From contig NZ_QMEJ01000001.1 of assembly GCF_003390865.1 (NCBI RefSeq), positions 558,001-622,000 of the forward strand: a stretch of 64,000 bases of DNA, given 5' to 3'. The translations under genes were made by a program, and so were the position numbers. The notes below the pieces were generated by a model. That model saw only the letters and a list, made by a program, of their open reading frames with translations. It did no database searches and was not told where the DNA came from. Below, one piece after another: positions 52,557 to 63,479 of this stretch; the first letter of the stretch is position 1, and every line of letters begins with the position of its first letter. Source of the stretch: Tropicimonas sp. IMCC34011. GTDB taxonomy: Bacteria > Pseudomonadota > Alphaproteobacteria > Rhodobacterales > Rhodobacteraceae.

Positions 52557-52996
52557 GGGAACGCAAGACCGAGACGACGAAAGCGCCTGAGGCTGTCGGG
52601 GCAGAACGCCCGGGCATGCAGCGTGCGCAGATTGTACCCCACGACGTCGAGCGGAACGGAATAGCTGCCGCCGTCGCCCGGACGCGGGCCGCCGTCGACC
52701 TCCGGATACGGCACGATGGTGAACGCGACGGAGCTCCGGCGGGGTGCAGCATTGGAGCGGCCGAGCGGGCGGAGAAGATAGAGCCTGTCACTGCCGTCCC
52801 GCCGCAATACGCGGCGGGCGTAATCCCCCGCAGCACACCAGTAATCCGCGGGGCCGGCGCCGGCCTTCTGGTACACCTCGATGACGCCGGCCCGCGTCGG
52901 GTCCTCCGCGGAGATCATCCTGTTATACGCGATGTAATCGGCGCTCGAGGGGGCCGCGAGCAGCGTGAACGCCGCAGCGAGCAAGCTCCCGCGCAT
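52553..52996 (-). CDS. Secreted protein of unknown function, tandem paralogue 2
   Basis: A 147-residue protein with a Sec signal peptide (MRGSLLAAAFTLLAAPSSA). I do not recognise its family. It shares with the gene immediately upstream the pattern ADYxCAAGxxARxxL, then DRxxxxRPLGxS and a late Cys (ARAFCPDSL), so the two are paralogues and probably have one disulfide. Its ATG shares one base with the upstream stop (TGATG), and its own stop overlaps the yjbQ start. It is likely periplasmic. Confidence 0.78.
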   Translation of the reverse strand: MRGSLLAAAFTLLAAPSSADYIAYNRMISAEDPTRAGVIEVYQKAGAGPADYWCAAGDYARRVLRRDGSDRLYLLRPLGRSNAAPRRSSVAFTIVPYPEVDGGPRPGDGGSYSVPLDVVGYNLRTLHARAFCPDSLRRFRRLGLAFP

Positions 52997-53400
52997 CACC
53001 GGTCCCTCGTCTGATTGCAGAGCGATACGGCGTGACCGACCGTCCGGTTCTGCCCAGTGCGCTTTGTCGACAGGACCACGTCGCGAAGGGTGAAGCCCTT
53101 TCGCTCCGGCGGCGTCACGACGAAGGTCACGGCGCGGCGGCCGGGATCGACGCGGGAGGGGCCGAGCGGCCGGGCGATCTCCACGCGGTCCGTCGCCCTC
53201 GCCCCAAGGCGCTCGCGGGCGAACGTGCCGGCGGCACAGAAGTAGTCCGCGCCGGTCCGATTGGGGAGGGACAGGACCTCGAAACCGCTCGCGTCGCCGG
53301 CGGCATAGAGGCCGTGGGGCGTCATTTGTCGTTCGGCCTGCCCTGCCCCGGCCACAAGGCAGAGAGCGGCGGCAAGAAGAAAGGGACCGTTGCGGGGCAT
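52996..53400 (-). CDS. Secreted protein of unknown function, tandem paralogue 1
   Basis: A 134-residue protein with a Sec signal peptide (FLLAAALCLVAGAGQA). Its family is unrecognised. The shared block GADYFCAAGTFARERLGARATDRVEIARPLGPS lines up with the downstream gene, as do the following VTF(V/T)V-type strand and the C-terminal Cys (AVSLCNQ). The start at 53400 has AGGAG 7 bases upstream. It is the head of a unit with its paralogue and yjbQ. Confidence 0.8.
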   Translation of the reverse strand: MPRNGPFLLAAALCLVAGAGQAERQMTPHGLYAAGDASGFEVLSLPNRTGADYFCAAGTFARERLGARATDRVEIARPLGPSRVDPGRRAVTFVVTPPERKGFTLRDVVLSTKRTGQNRTVGHAVSLCNQTRDR

Positions 53401-53475
53401 GGGACAACTCCTGGATTGGGGCAAAGACTGACCCGGCGCGCGCTGCCGATCAAGGGCTTGGGAGCGCACGGCCCC

Positions 53476-53877
53476 TCACACGCGCGGATCGGCGCGCGAG
53501 CGCGCCGCGAGATGCGGCACGAAGAGCGCCGCGAGAACGAGTTCGACGGCGATGGCCGGCAGGGTCATCCACCCCGACGTTCCCCGCACGAGCGCGATCA
53601 GGCCGAGGATGGCGAGGCCGCCGAATGTCACGATCACCGCAAGGCAGATCGCGCGCCGCGCATGGGAGGGGTCGCAGTCCCGCGCCGCGAAGAGCATCAC
53701 GGCGAGCCCCGCGAGGGGCAGCGCGTTGCGGCGCGCCATGAACAGCCCCTCCGCGGTACGCTCCTGCGCAAAGGTGAAGAGCGGAAGGGCAGGCAAAAGG
53801 AGATAGACCAGCGACAGGCAGAGCGCGATGGCGGCGAGAAGGGTAGCGGAGGCTTTGAATGTAGGCATGACCGTCAT
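53476..53877 (-). CDS. Small integral membrane protein of unknown function
   Basis: A 133-residue protein with about four membrane segments (LLAAIALCLSLVYLLLPALP, LPLAGLAVMLFAARD, AICLAVIVTFGGLAILGLIALV and LPAIAVELVLAALFVPHL). No conserved motif was recognised. The start may be 53877 or the ATG three codons later; neither has a clear ribosome binding site. It is 75 bp upstream of the secreted paralogue pair on the same strand. Confidence 0.65.
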   Translation of the reverse strand: MTVMPTFKASATLLAAIALCLSLVYLLLPALPLFTFAQERTAEGLFMARRNALPLAGLAVMLFAARDCDPSHARRAICLAVIVTFGGLAILGLIALVRGTSGWMTLPAIAVELVLAALFVPHLAARSRADPRV

Positions 53878-54026
53878 CTAGATCGCCGCGCCCGGCTCGG
53901 CCAGTGGGCCGGGGCGCTGCGGCGCGCCCGCGCGGGCGCGCACCGCCCGGCTTGGCCATCGCCCTGCCCTCAATTCGCGTCCGGAGATGCGGATCCATCG
54001 CCCGTTTCCCCGCCCTTATGAACGGT

Positions 54027-55523
54027 TTACTCGGCCGCCTGATCCGTCAGTGCGGGCCGCCCCCCGTCGTCGTCAGGCGCGGAATCGTGATCCATCGGCA
54101 GGCGCTTGTCGGTCCGGGCGCCAAGCGTGCGAAGCTTGTCCACCTGCCCGAGCACGTTGCCCCGGCCGCGGGCGAGACGGTCGACGGCGCGGGAATGGGC
54201 ATCGCGCGCATTGTCGAGATGCGAGCCGATCTTGTCGAACTCCTCCAGCACGCCGACGAACTTGTCGTAGAGCTTGCCCGCGCGGTCCGCGATAGCCTCG
54301 GCATTGCTTTCCCGGCGCTCGACGGCCCAGATATGCTCCACCGTGCGCAACGTGACCATCATCGTGGTGGGCGTGACGATGCCGATCCCCTTGCGCAGGG
54401 CCATCGCCGTGAGATCGCCCTGCACCCTGAGAGCTTCGGAGAGCGCCCCCTCGATGGGCATGAACATCAGCACGTAATCGACGCTCCCGGCCTCCAGAGC
54501 CTGGTAGCCCTTGGCCGCGAGCGTTTCGATATGGGTCCTGACTGCGCGCACGTGCTCGGTCAGGGCTCTCTTGCGCTCCTCCTCGGTGTCCGCATTCGTC
54601 GCGGCCTCGTAGGCGATGAGGGAGACCTTGCTGTCGATGACGAGGGACTTGCCCTGCGGCATCCGCACCACGACGTCGGGGCGCCAGCGGGCGCCCTCCT
54701 CGTCCCGGCGGCTGGCCTGGACCTCGTAGTGCACATCCCGTTCGAGGCCGGATTCCTCCAGGATGCGCTCGAGGATCATCTCCCCCCAGGCGCCCTGACG
54801 CTGCTTGTCGCCCTTGAGGGCCTGGGTAAGGTTCACCGCCTCGCGGCTGATCTCCTCGGAGCGGCTGTGAAGCGTCGCGATCTGTTCCTTGAGGCGCGCG
54901 CGCTCCTCGTCGGCAGATTTGTGGACGTTGCGAAGCTCGATCTGGAAGTTGCCGACATGCTCCTTGAAGGGCGCGAGCAGCTCGTTCAGCTTCTGCTGAT
55001 TGGCCTTGGCGAAATCCTCGCCTTGCACCTTCAGCGTCTGGCTCGCGAGCTCCCGGAAGCGGGACGTCATCTCCTCGCGCAGGTTCTGGAGCGTCTGTAT
55101 TTCCCGATCGGCGGCTTCGCGATCCTTGGTGATCTCGGTCCTGAGACGGCTGATTTCCCGCTCGGACGTGCCGTGAGCGATGCGCGTCTCCTCCAGCTTC
55201 TCCGCAAGGTCGGCCCGCAGGGTTTCGACGCGCTCCACCTCCCGAGACAGGTTTTCGGCAGCTTCCTCCCGCCGCTCCGCGCGAATTCGGGCCGCTGACA
55301 AGTCCGATCGCAGCTGCTCCGCCAGAAGCTCGAGTTCACCCGAGCGGGCCGTCGCCGCGCTGCGCTCCTCGGCGAGGCGCGCCTCCGTCTCCGCCAGACG
55401 GCGGGACAGGTCCCGCGCCTGCTGCCCCCGCGCTGTGGCACGCAGGCCGAGGGCGACGCAAATGAGTGCGAGAAGCGCAGCGGCGCCCGTAATGTAGAGG
55501 GGATCGATCTGGTCGAGGGACAT
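54027..55523 (-). CDS. rmuC: DNA recombination protein RmuC
   Basis: A 498-residue protein. An N-terminal membrane anchor (LYITGAAALLALICVALGL) is followed by a long coiled coil (~40-220, Glu/Arg/Ala-rich) and the RmuC domain, with a PD-(D/E)xK-like core seen in GAWGEMILERILEESGL, RPDVVVRMPQGKSLVIDSKV and YVLMFMPIEGA. RmuC limits inversion and rearrangement at short inverted repeats. AGGA lies upstream of the ATG. It is downstream of the rpoD terminator, so it is transcribed separately. Confidence 0.92.
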   Translation of the reverse strand: MSLDQIDPLYITGAAALLALICVALGLRATARGQQARDLSRRLAETEARLAEERSAATARSGELELLAEQLRSDLSAARIRAERREEAAENLSREVERVETLRADLAEKLEETRIAHGTSEREISRLRTEITKDREAADREIQTLQNLREEMTSRFRELASQTLKVQGEDFAKANQQKLNELLAPFKEHVGNFQIELRNVHKSADEERARLKEQIATLHSRSEEISREAVNLTQALKGDKQRQGAWGEMILERILEESGLERDVHYEVQASRRDEEGARWRPDVVVRMPQGKSLVIDSKVSLIAYEAATNADTEEERKRALTEHVRAVRTHIETLAAKGYQALEAGSVDYVLMFMPIEGALSEALRVQGDLTAMALRKGIGIVTPTTMMVTLRTVEHIWAVERRESNAEAIADRAGKLYDKFVGVLEEFDKIGSHLDNARDAHSRAVDRLARGRGNVLGQVDKLRTLGARTDKRLPMDHDSAPDDDGGRPALTDQAAE

Positions 55524-55571
55524 GGGGGAATCCTAGAGATGTTCCCCTAATGTTTCATGAATGCCTACCGG

Positions 55572-55603
55572 CAATCAAGATGCGGGCCGCCGAAGCGGCC
55601 CGC
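55572..55603 (-). terminator. Rho-independent terminator of rpoD with UUCG tetraloop
   Basis: On the minus strand GCGGGCCGC, TTCG, GCGGCCCGC forms a perfect 9-bp stem (55582-55603) closed by a C(UUCG)G tetraloop. It is followed by the modestly T-rich ATCTTGATT. It begins 7 bp after the rpoD stop. Confidence 0.8.
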
Positions 55604-55609
55604 GATCCT

Positions 55610-57598
<1,989 letters not shown>

Positions 57599-57677
57599 GG
57601 TCTCTCCCACTGACGAGGTGATTCGGGCATCCGCCCGAACCTGCGAATCATAGGTCATGCGGCTTGGCGTTCCAGAT

Positions 57678-57706
57678 GTCCTACCGTTGCCTGCAATGAT
57701 TTCCAA
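57678..57706 (-). promoter_or_regulatory. Possible rpoD promoter in the dnaG-rpoD gap
   Basis: On the minus strand TTGGAA (57706-57701) and TAGGAC (57683-57678) are separated by 17 bp, 80 bp before the rpoD ATG. The -10 match is poor (TAGGAC), so this is tentative. Confidence 0.3.
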
Positions 57707-57724
57707 TACGTTGACCGATTCGGA

Positions 57725-59746
57725 CTAAGGTCCCGTTCCCTCGTATCCGATTCGGCGCAACAGTTCCTGCAACGCATCCTTCTCACGTCGATCCAGTCGC
57801 GCCCCGTTGGGCGCGGTCTCCAGCTCCGAGCGGCCGCCCTCGCCCGCACTCGCCGCCCGCAGGACGGCATCGGCGGCCTGGGCGATGCGCCAGTCGAGGC
57901 CCTCGCCGGCGGACCCCGAGATCGCGGCCACGCTTTCCGCCATCTCACGGGCCATGCCACGCGCGGCCCCGAGCTTGGCCAGTTCCTCGGTCAGGCAGGC
58001 CCGCGCGAGTTCGGCATCCCCGGCCCGGCGGACCGAGGGAGCGATCTGGACATGGCGCGGTGACAGCATCGTTTCAAGGCCGCGCGCTCCCACCTCCTCG
58101 CGAAGGTGGATGAGCACGCCCTCGGAATCGACCCCGGGCGGCACCCGCAAAAGGCTCGCGGCGATGGCGGCATGGCCCTGCCCGCGGAACTCGAACTCCT
58201 CGAGAATATGCGCAAATTCGTCGATCAGGACCGGCGTGTGGATGAGCGTCGCGAGGATCACCGCCTCCCGAAGCCGGTCCGTCACGCCCTCCGCGCCGGA
58301 GGCCAGAAGCGACGCGCGGGATTGCTCCGTCGACGGCAAAAGCGGCGCGGTGCCCTTTTTCCACGCACCGCCACGCTTCTGGAAACCTGACGCGGGCGGC
58401 AGCCCACGGGGTTCCGGCGACGCGCCGGATCCGGAGCCATCCGGTCCGCCGGGATGGCCGTAGCCGTAGAGGTCGGCGCGCAGCCGGCGGAATTCCTCCG
58501 CATAGTGCATCTTGATGGAGCGGTCGCGGATCTCGTCGAGCACGGCGCGCAGATCCCGGTCGAGGGAGGCGCGCCGTTCGGGGCTGTCGAGGACGAGCCC
58601 CTCCGTCTTCTCACGCCACAGGAGCTTCGCCATCGGCTGGGCCTTGCCGATCAGCTCCCCCATCGCTTCCGGTCCGCCCTCGGACCGCAGCAGATCGTCG
58701 GGATCCTTGCCCTCCGGCAGCAGGACGAAGCGCAGTTCCCGCCCCGGCTCCAGCATCGGAAGCGCGCGGGAAATCAGGCGGTAGGCGGCGCGAAGACCGG
58801 CCGTGTCCCCGTCGAGCGCGACGACAGGCTCGCTGGAGATCCGCCAGATCAGGGCGAGCTGCGCTTCCGTGATCGCCGTGCCGAGCGGGGCGACAGCGGC
58901 GGGGAAGCCGTGTTCATGGAGCGCGATCACGTCCATGTAGCCCTCGGCGACGATCAGGGAGCCCGAGCGCCCCGCCGCGGACCGGGCCGGCGCGATGTTG
59001 TAGAGGCCGGCGCCCTTGTCGAAAATCGGCGTCTCGGAGGTGTTGAGATACTTTGCCTGCGCATCGGCGGACATCGCCCGTCCCCCGAATGCGACCGCCC
59101 GGTCCTGCCCGTCCCGGATCGGGAAGACGATGCGGTCCCTCAGGAAATCGTAGAGCGAGCCGTCCCGCTCCGAGCGGCGGCAGAGGCCGGCCTCGACCAG
59201 CAGGTCCGCCTCCATGCCGCGGCCGGTCAGCGCGTCGGCAAGCGCGGTGCGGCCGGTCGGAGCATAGCCGATGCCGAAACGCTCCAGCGTCTCCGCCTTC
59301 ACGCCCCGCCGCTGGAGATAGGCCCGCGCTTCGGCGGCGGCAGCGGTCGAGAGTTGCGTGCGATAGAAGCGTGCGGCGGCGTCCACCGCCTCCCTCAGCC
59401 GGGTGTTCCGGTCGGCCCGCGCCTGCGCCTTCGGATCGCCCTTCGGGACCTCCATCCCGGCCTCCCGGGCGAGGATCTCCACCGCCTCCATGAAGCCGAC
59501 ATTCTCGGTCTCCTGCACGAAGGTGAAGGCGTTGCCTTTCGCCTGGCACCCGAAGCAGTAGTAGAACCCCTTGCGGTCATCGACGTGAAACGAGGCGGTC
59601 TTTTCCTGGTGGAACGGGCACGGCGCCCACCAGTCCCCCTTGCCCTGCTGGGACTTGCGCTTGTCCCACAGGACCTTCTTGCCCACCACCTGCGAGAGGC
59701 TGACGCGGGCGCGAAGCTCGTCGAGGAATCCGTCCGGAAGGGCCAT
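57725..59746 (-). CDS. dnaG: DNA primase DnaG
   Basis: A 673-residue primase. The N-terminal CHC2 zinc ribbon is C43-P-F-H46...C64-F-G-C67. The RNA polymerase core has the TOPRIM motifs VAEGYMD and ALDGDTAGLR. The C-terminal helicase-interaction domain spans about 480-670. A Gly/Pro/Ser-rich linker (GYGHPGGPDGSGSGASPEPRG) separates core and C-terminus. The ATG at 59746 gives the usual MALPDGFLDELR start. It is immediately upstream of rpoD, as in the classic macromolecular synthesis operon without rpsU. Confidence 0.96.
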   Translation of the reverse strand: MALPDGFLDELRARVSLSQVVGKKVLWDKRKSQQGKGDWWAPCPFHQEKTASFHVDDRKGFYYCFGCQAKGNAFTFVQETENVGFMEAVEILAREAGMEVPKGDPKAQARADRNTRLREAVDAAARFYRTQLSTAAAAEARAYLQRRGVKAETLERFGIGYAPTGRTALADALTGRGMEADLLVEAGLCRRSERDGSLYDFLRDRIVFPIRDGQDRAVAFGGRAMSADAQAKYLNTSETPIFDKGAGLYNIAPARSAAGRSGSLIVAEGYMDVIALHEHGFPAAVAPLGTAITEAQLALIWRISSEPVVALDGDTAGLRAAYRLISRALPMLEPGRELRFVLLPEGKDPDDLLRSEGGPEAMGELIGKAQPMAKLLWREKTEGLVLDSPERRASLDRDLRAVLDEIRDRSIKMHYAEEFRRLRADLYGYGHPGGPDGSGSGASPEPRGLPPASGFQKRGGAWKKGTAPLLPSTEQSRASLLASGAEGVTDRLREAVILATLIHTPVLIDEFAHILEEFEFRGQGHAAIAASLLRVPPGVDSEGVLIHLREEVGARGLETMLSPRHVQIAPSVRRAGDAELARACLTEELAKLGAARGMAREMAESVAAISGSAGEGLDWRIAQAADAVLRAASAGEGGRSELETAPNGARLDRREKDALQELLRRIGYEGTGP

Positions 59747-59865
59747 CGCGAAACTATCCTATGCCCGGCGCGATTCTGGAAGCGGATCCGGGAGTGACCT
59801 GCGGTCTATCGCGGTGCGGGGCCGGGCTGGAAATCACGATTTCAGCGCGGGCCGGGCGCGCGGTT

Positions 59866-61365
59866 CTACGGGCCCGGGTCCATCTTCGCCGCCAGCTCCT
59901 CGATACCCATGCCGGAGGCCTGCGACAGGTAGCTCAGGGCCAGGAGGGAGGGAGGCGCAGGCAGAGCACGCCCCTTGGAGGCGAGGAACCGCACGTCCGC
60001 GGTCGTCATGTCCCGTGCCAGATCGACGAAGGCGCGTCCCTTCAGTGGTGCGAAACGGGGCGGTCTCGGCGGGTCCGCCTCCGCGGGCGCCTGCGGAAGT
60101 GGGACATCCGCCGCCGTCCGCCCGAGCGATGCAAGGACGGCGCACGCCGCGTCACGCCCCGATGCGAGGCACTCCGCAGTCGATTTGGCTCCCGCCATCG
60201 CGCCTGCCGCGGCCCAGCCCGGACCGGCGGCAGGCTGCGGCAGGAACATCATCAGATCGCGGCTCCAGCCCGGCGTGGCACCCCGCTCCCGGGCGAGCGT
60301 GAGCCGGGGCGCCCAAGTCCCCGAGACCGCGAGCGCGTCGACCCTGAGCGATTTCGACCGGGTCTCCCCCCGCTTTGTCAGAAGCAGCGCCGTCAGACCG
60401 CGGCGCCCTTTCGTGCCGGCAATCTCCGTATCGGTCAGGAGCGGCACGCCCTCCGGCAGGTCCGCGCCGTCCGGCGGCCCGTAGGACGGGTCGATCAGCG
60501 CCGGCACCTCGATCCCGGCGGCCACGAGATCGATGGCCGTCCGCCGTGCCTCCCGCCCATCGCCGTAAACCGCGATCCGGGTGCCCGGCGCCGCCCCGAA
60601 CCGGTGGAGCGCCATGCGCACGGCCGCTGCACTGAGGATGCCCGGACGGTCGTTGCCGGGAAAAACCTCCGGCTCCTCGGACGCGCCGCAGGCCAGAACC
60701 AGTGCCCGCGCGTCCATGCGCCACGGCCGGGGCGTGCCATCGGGCAACCGCTCGACCGCCCTCACCCGGTCGCCGCCGGCCGCAGTGACGCGCCATCCGA
60801 ACCGGACCCGAGCGCCCTGATGCGACAGGCGTTCCACCTCCTCCGCCGCCCAGTCCGCCCCGGACTTGCCGCCGACCGTTTCGCGCTCACCAAGGAGATA
60901 TCCACCCGGCCTCGCATCCGCTTCGACCAGAAGGACACTGGCGCCAGCCTCCGCCGCAACGCGCGCGGCCATGAGGCCCGCTGGCCCCGCGCCGACGACG
61001 AGGACATCGCAGGACATGTCCTCCGGGTCGACGCTCGTTTCGTCCGGCGCGCGCACCTCGGCACGCCGGCCGATGCGCCATGCGCTGCGATCGAGCGGTG
61101 AGGCGTCCAACCCCTCGCTCAGCACAAGCTCGGTCGCCCGGATCGCCCGCCCTTTCACCACGACAATGCCGTTCGGCTCTTCCGGCCCGAGCCGAGCGAG
61201 ACCGCGCGGACGCCGGTAGATCGGCGAGCGCCCGACGACGCGCACACCGGCCGCCAGCAGCGCAGAGGCAAGTGTATCCCCGGGATGGCCCTGATAGGTC
61301 CTGCCGGCGAAGCGAAACGTGATGCGCGTCGTCCGGTCGATCAGACCGCCCGTTTCCAGCCGCAT
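59866..61365 (-). CDS. Short sarcosine-oxidase-alpha-like FAD protein without the GcvT half
   Basis: A 499-residue flavoprotein. The N-terminal ~95 residues match the beta-grasp domain of sarcosine oxidase alpha (GHPGDTLASALLAAGVRVVG and RRPRGLARLGPEEPN) with no cluster cysteines. An FAD/NAD domain follows (DVLVVGAGPAGLMAARVA, VLACGASEEPEVFPGND, AVYGDGREAR). It ends after a shortened SoxA-type segment (GRAFVDLARDMTTADVRFLASKG), where SoxA continues with a folate-binding aminomethyltransferase domain of ~400 residues. No soxB/D/G genes adjoin. AGGAG stands 6 bases before the ATG. The substrate is unknown. Confidence 0.85.
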   Translation of the reverse strand: MRLETGGLIDRTTRITFRFAGRTYQGHPGDTLASALLAAGVRVVGRSPIYRRPRGLARLGPEEPNGIVVVKGRAIRATELVLSEGLDASPLDRSAWRIGRRAEVRAPDETSVDPEDMSCDVLVVGAGPAGLMAARVAAEAGASVLLVEADARPGGYLLGERETVGGKSGADWAAEEVERLSHQGARVRFGWRVTAAGGDRVRAVERLPDGTPRPWRMDARALVLACGASEEPEVFPGNDRPGILSAAAVRMALHRFGAAPGTRIAVYGDGREARRTAIDLVAAGIEVPALIDPSYGPPDGADLPEGVPLLTDTEIAGTKGRRGLTALLLTKRGETRSKSLRVDALAVSGTWAPRLTLARERGATPGWSRDLMMFLPQPAAGPGWAAAGAMAGAKSTAECLASGRDAACAVLASLGRTAADVPLPQAPAEADPPRPPRFAPLKGRAFVDLARDMTTADVRFLASKGRALPAPPSLLALSYLSQASGMGIEELAAKMDPGP

Positions 61366-61417
61366 GGGATCTCCTTTAGGTCTCTCCGAGCATGGGCCGG
61401 AGACGTTAACGCGAGGT

Positions 61418-61978
61418 TCACGGTAAAGGCCGCCTGGCCCCTTGCTCGGTGACGAGCCGGTCGAGGGGCTGATCCGTCGGCTCGAGCGGCAGCTCCGTCA
61501 GCTCCTGCGCGGCATAGGCGAGGCCCACCGCCTCCGGCGCCCCCGTCTTGCGCAGCGCCTCGAGCGTCCGGTCATAGAACCCGCCGCCGTAACCGAGGCG
61601 GTAGAGCCGTGCGTCGAAGGCGAGCATGGGCACGATCAGAAGATCTGGGGAAAGATCCGCGCCACCGGCCGGCACCTCGACCCCGAAGGGCCCCCTTTCG
61701 AGCGCGCATCCCGGCACCCATTCGCGAAAGCGCAATGCCTCTCCCGGGCCGACCACGACGGGCACGCAGATCCGGTTTCGCGCTGCAAGGGCCGTCATCG
61801 CGGGCAGCGGATCGGCTTCGGAGCGGATCGGCATGTAGCCCGCGATCACGCGGCCCGCCTCGCTCGCGAGACACTCAACGAGCGCTGCCGACACAAGGGG
61901 GCCGGCGCCCGAACGATGCGCCGCGTCCCGCGCCCCGCCGGCCCGCGCCCGCGCCTCGGCCTTCGTCAGAGCAGCCAC
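61418..61978 (-). CDS. 5-formyltetrahydrofolate cyclo-ligase
   Basis: A 186-residue enzyme converting 5-formyl-THF to 5,10-methenyl-THF with ATP. The hallmark loop GYGGGFYDRTL is present, with IAGYMPIRSEADPLP and LLIVPMLAFD. The start is a GTG at 61978 that lies 13 bp inside the end of mgtE, so it is read with that gene. One-carbon metabolism would link it loosely to the downstream SoxA-like flavoprotein, but this is only proximity. Confidence 0.93.
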   Translation of the reverse strand: MAALTKAEARARAGGARDAAHRSGAGPLVSAALVECLASEAGRVIAGYMPIRSEADPLPAMTALAARNRICVPVVVGPGEALRFREWVPGCALERGPFGVEVPAGGADLSPDLLIVPMLAFDARLYRLGYGGGFYDRTLEALRKTGAPEAVGLAYAAQELTELPLEPTDQPLDRLVTEQGARRPLP

Positions 61979-63360
61979 AAGGCCGCCAGACCGAGGAACG
62001 CGAAGAAGCCCACGACATCCGTAACCGTCGTGACGAAGGTCCCGGAGGCCAGCGCGGGATCGACCCCCGCCTTGTCGAGCAGGAGCGGGATCAGGATCCC
62101 CGCAAGCCCCGCCATCAGCATGTTTATGACCATCGCAGCCGAGATCACGTAGGCGATCCCGATATCGCCGAACCAGAGGATCCCCACCGCGCCCATCAGG
62201 ATGGCAAAGATCACCCCGTTGATCAGGCCGACCGCCGCCTCCCTTCGCACGATGCGCAAGACGTTGGAGCCGGTGAGATCCTTTGTGGCCAGCGCTCGGA
62301 CCGCGACTGTCAGCGCCTGCGTGCCGGCATTACCGCCCATGCTGGCCACGATGGGCATCAGCACGGCGAGCGCCACGACCTGCGCGATCACCTCCTCGAA
62401 CTGGGCGATGACGAGGGAGGCGAGGATCGCCGTCGCGAGGTTCACCGCCAGCCAGGGAAGACGGCGGCGCGTGGTGTCGACCACCCGGTCGGAAATCCGC
62501 GTCTCGCCGACACCGGCGAGGCGCAGGATGTCCTCCTCGTGCTCCTCGTCCATCACCACCATCGCGTCATCGATGGTGATCACGCCGACGACGCGTTTCT
62601 CCTCGTCGACCACGGGGGCGGAGATCAGGTGATACTGGTTGAAGGCATAGGCCACCTCGCCCTCGTCCTGATCGACGGGCACGGTGCGGAAATCCTCTTC
62701 CACGATGTCGCGCAGAAGTGTGCCTCGGCGAGACGCGAGGATCTTCCCGATAGCCACCTGCCCCACCGCCCGCATCCGGGGATCGACGAGAACGACGTGG
62801 TAGAACTGGTCCGGCAGATTGTCCGGGTTGGCACGCAGGAAATCGATCGCCTCGCCGACACGCCAATGCTCCGGCGCGCGAACGATCTCGCGCTGCATCA
62901 GGCGGCCTGCGGAGAACTCGGGGTAGGTCAGCGCCTGCTCGACGGCGGCGCGGGACGAGGCGGACAGTGCCTCGAGGATCATGTCCTTCTGCTCGCCCTC
63001 GAGGTCCTCGACGAGATCGACCACATCGTCGCTGTCGAGTTCGCGCACCGCCTCGGAGAGCACGTCGGGCGGCAGGAGGTGGATCACCTCCTCGCGAAGG
63101 CTCTCGTCCAGCTCGCTGAGCACGGCGCCGTCCAGCCGGCCGCCGTAGACGCGCAAGAGATCCGCACGTTGCCAGCCCTCGATCTGCTCCAGAAGGTCGG
63201 CCATGTCGGCCGGGTGGAGCGGCTCGAGGAGCTCGGCCAGGCGCTCCGCATCCTCCACCTCCACGGCCTCGAGGACATTGCGCGTGAATGGCCCGTCCAG
63301 CGTGTACTGGCCGGCCTCCCGCTCATCGGAAGCCTCCGGCGTAAGAATGTCGTCAGCCAT
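61966..63360 (-). CDS. mgtE: Magnesium transporter MgtE
   Basis: A 464-residue Mg2+ channel. An N-terminal superhelical MgtE_N domain (~20-145: LHPADMADLLEQIEG, LPPDVLSEAVRELDSDDVVDLVEDL) and two CBS domains (~150-275) are followed by five membrane helices, with the pore signature MPIVASMGGNAGTQALTVAVRALA. The start at 63360 (MADDILTPEAS) is chosen over an upstream Met because the family begins here; the ribosome binding site is weak. It is divergent from guaD, with ~120 bp between starts. No Mg riboswitch was seen. Confidence 0.95.
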   Translation of the reverse strand: MADDILTPEASDEREAGQYTLDGPFTRNVLEAVEVEDAERLAELLEPLHPADMADLLEQIEGWQRADLLRVYGGRLDGAVLSELDESLREEVIHLLPPDVLSEAVRELDSDDVVDLVEDLEGEQKDMILEALSASSRAAVEQALTYPEFSAGRLMQREIVRAPEHWRVGEAIDFLRANPDNLPDQFYHVVLVDPRMRAVGQVAIGKILASRRGTLLRDIVEEDFRTVPVDQDEGEVAYAFNQYHLISAPVVDEEKRVVGVITIDDAMVVMDEEHEEDILRLAGVGETRISDRVVDTTRRRLPWLAVNLATAILASLVIAQFEEVIAQVVALAVLMPIVASMGGNAGTQALTVAVRALATKDLTGSNVLRIVRREAAVGLINGVIFAILMGAVGILWFGDIGIAYVISAAMVINMLMAGLAGILIPLLLDKAGVDPALASGTFVTTVTDVVGFFAFLGLAALWLL

Positions 63361-63479
63361 GATGGAGCGCCCCCGGATCTGCGCGGTCAGGGGCGACAAT
63401 AGGGCCGGCTGTGGCAGGAGCAACCTGAACCCGCCGGCATCCCTTTCGCCCGCCGCTGGAGAGCCATAATGTCCCCCTC

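Noticed and set aside
53032-54021. A plus-strand frame of 329 codons over the secreted paralogues
   Set aside because: The minus-strand genes have signal peptides, ribosome binding sites and mutual similarity; the plus frame has none of these.
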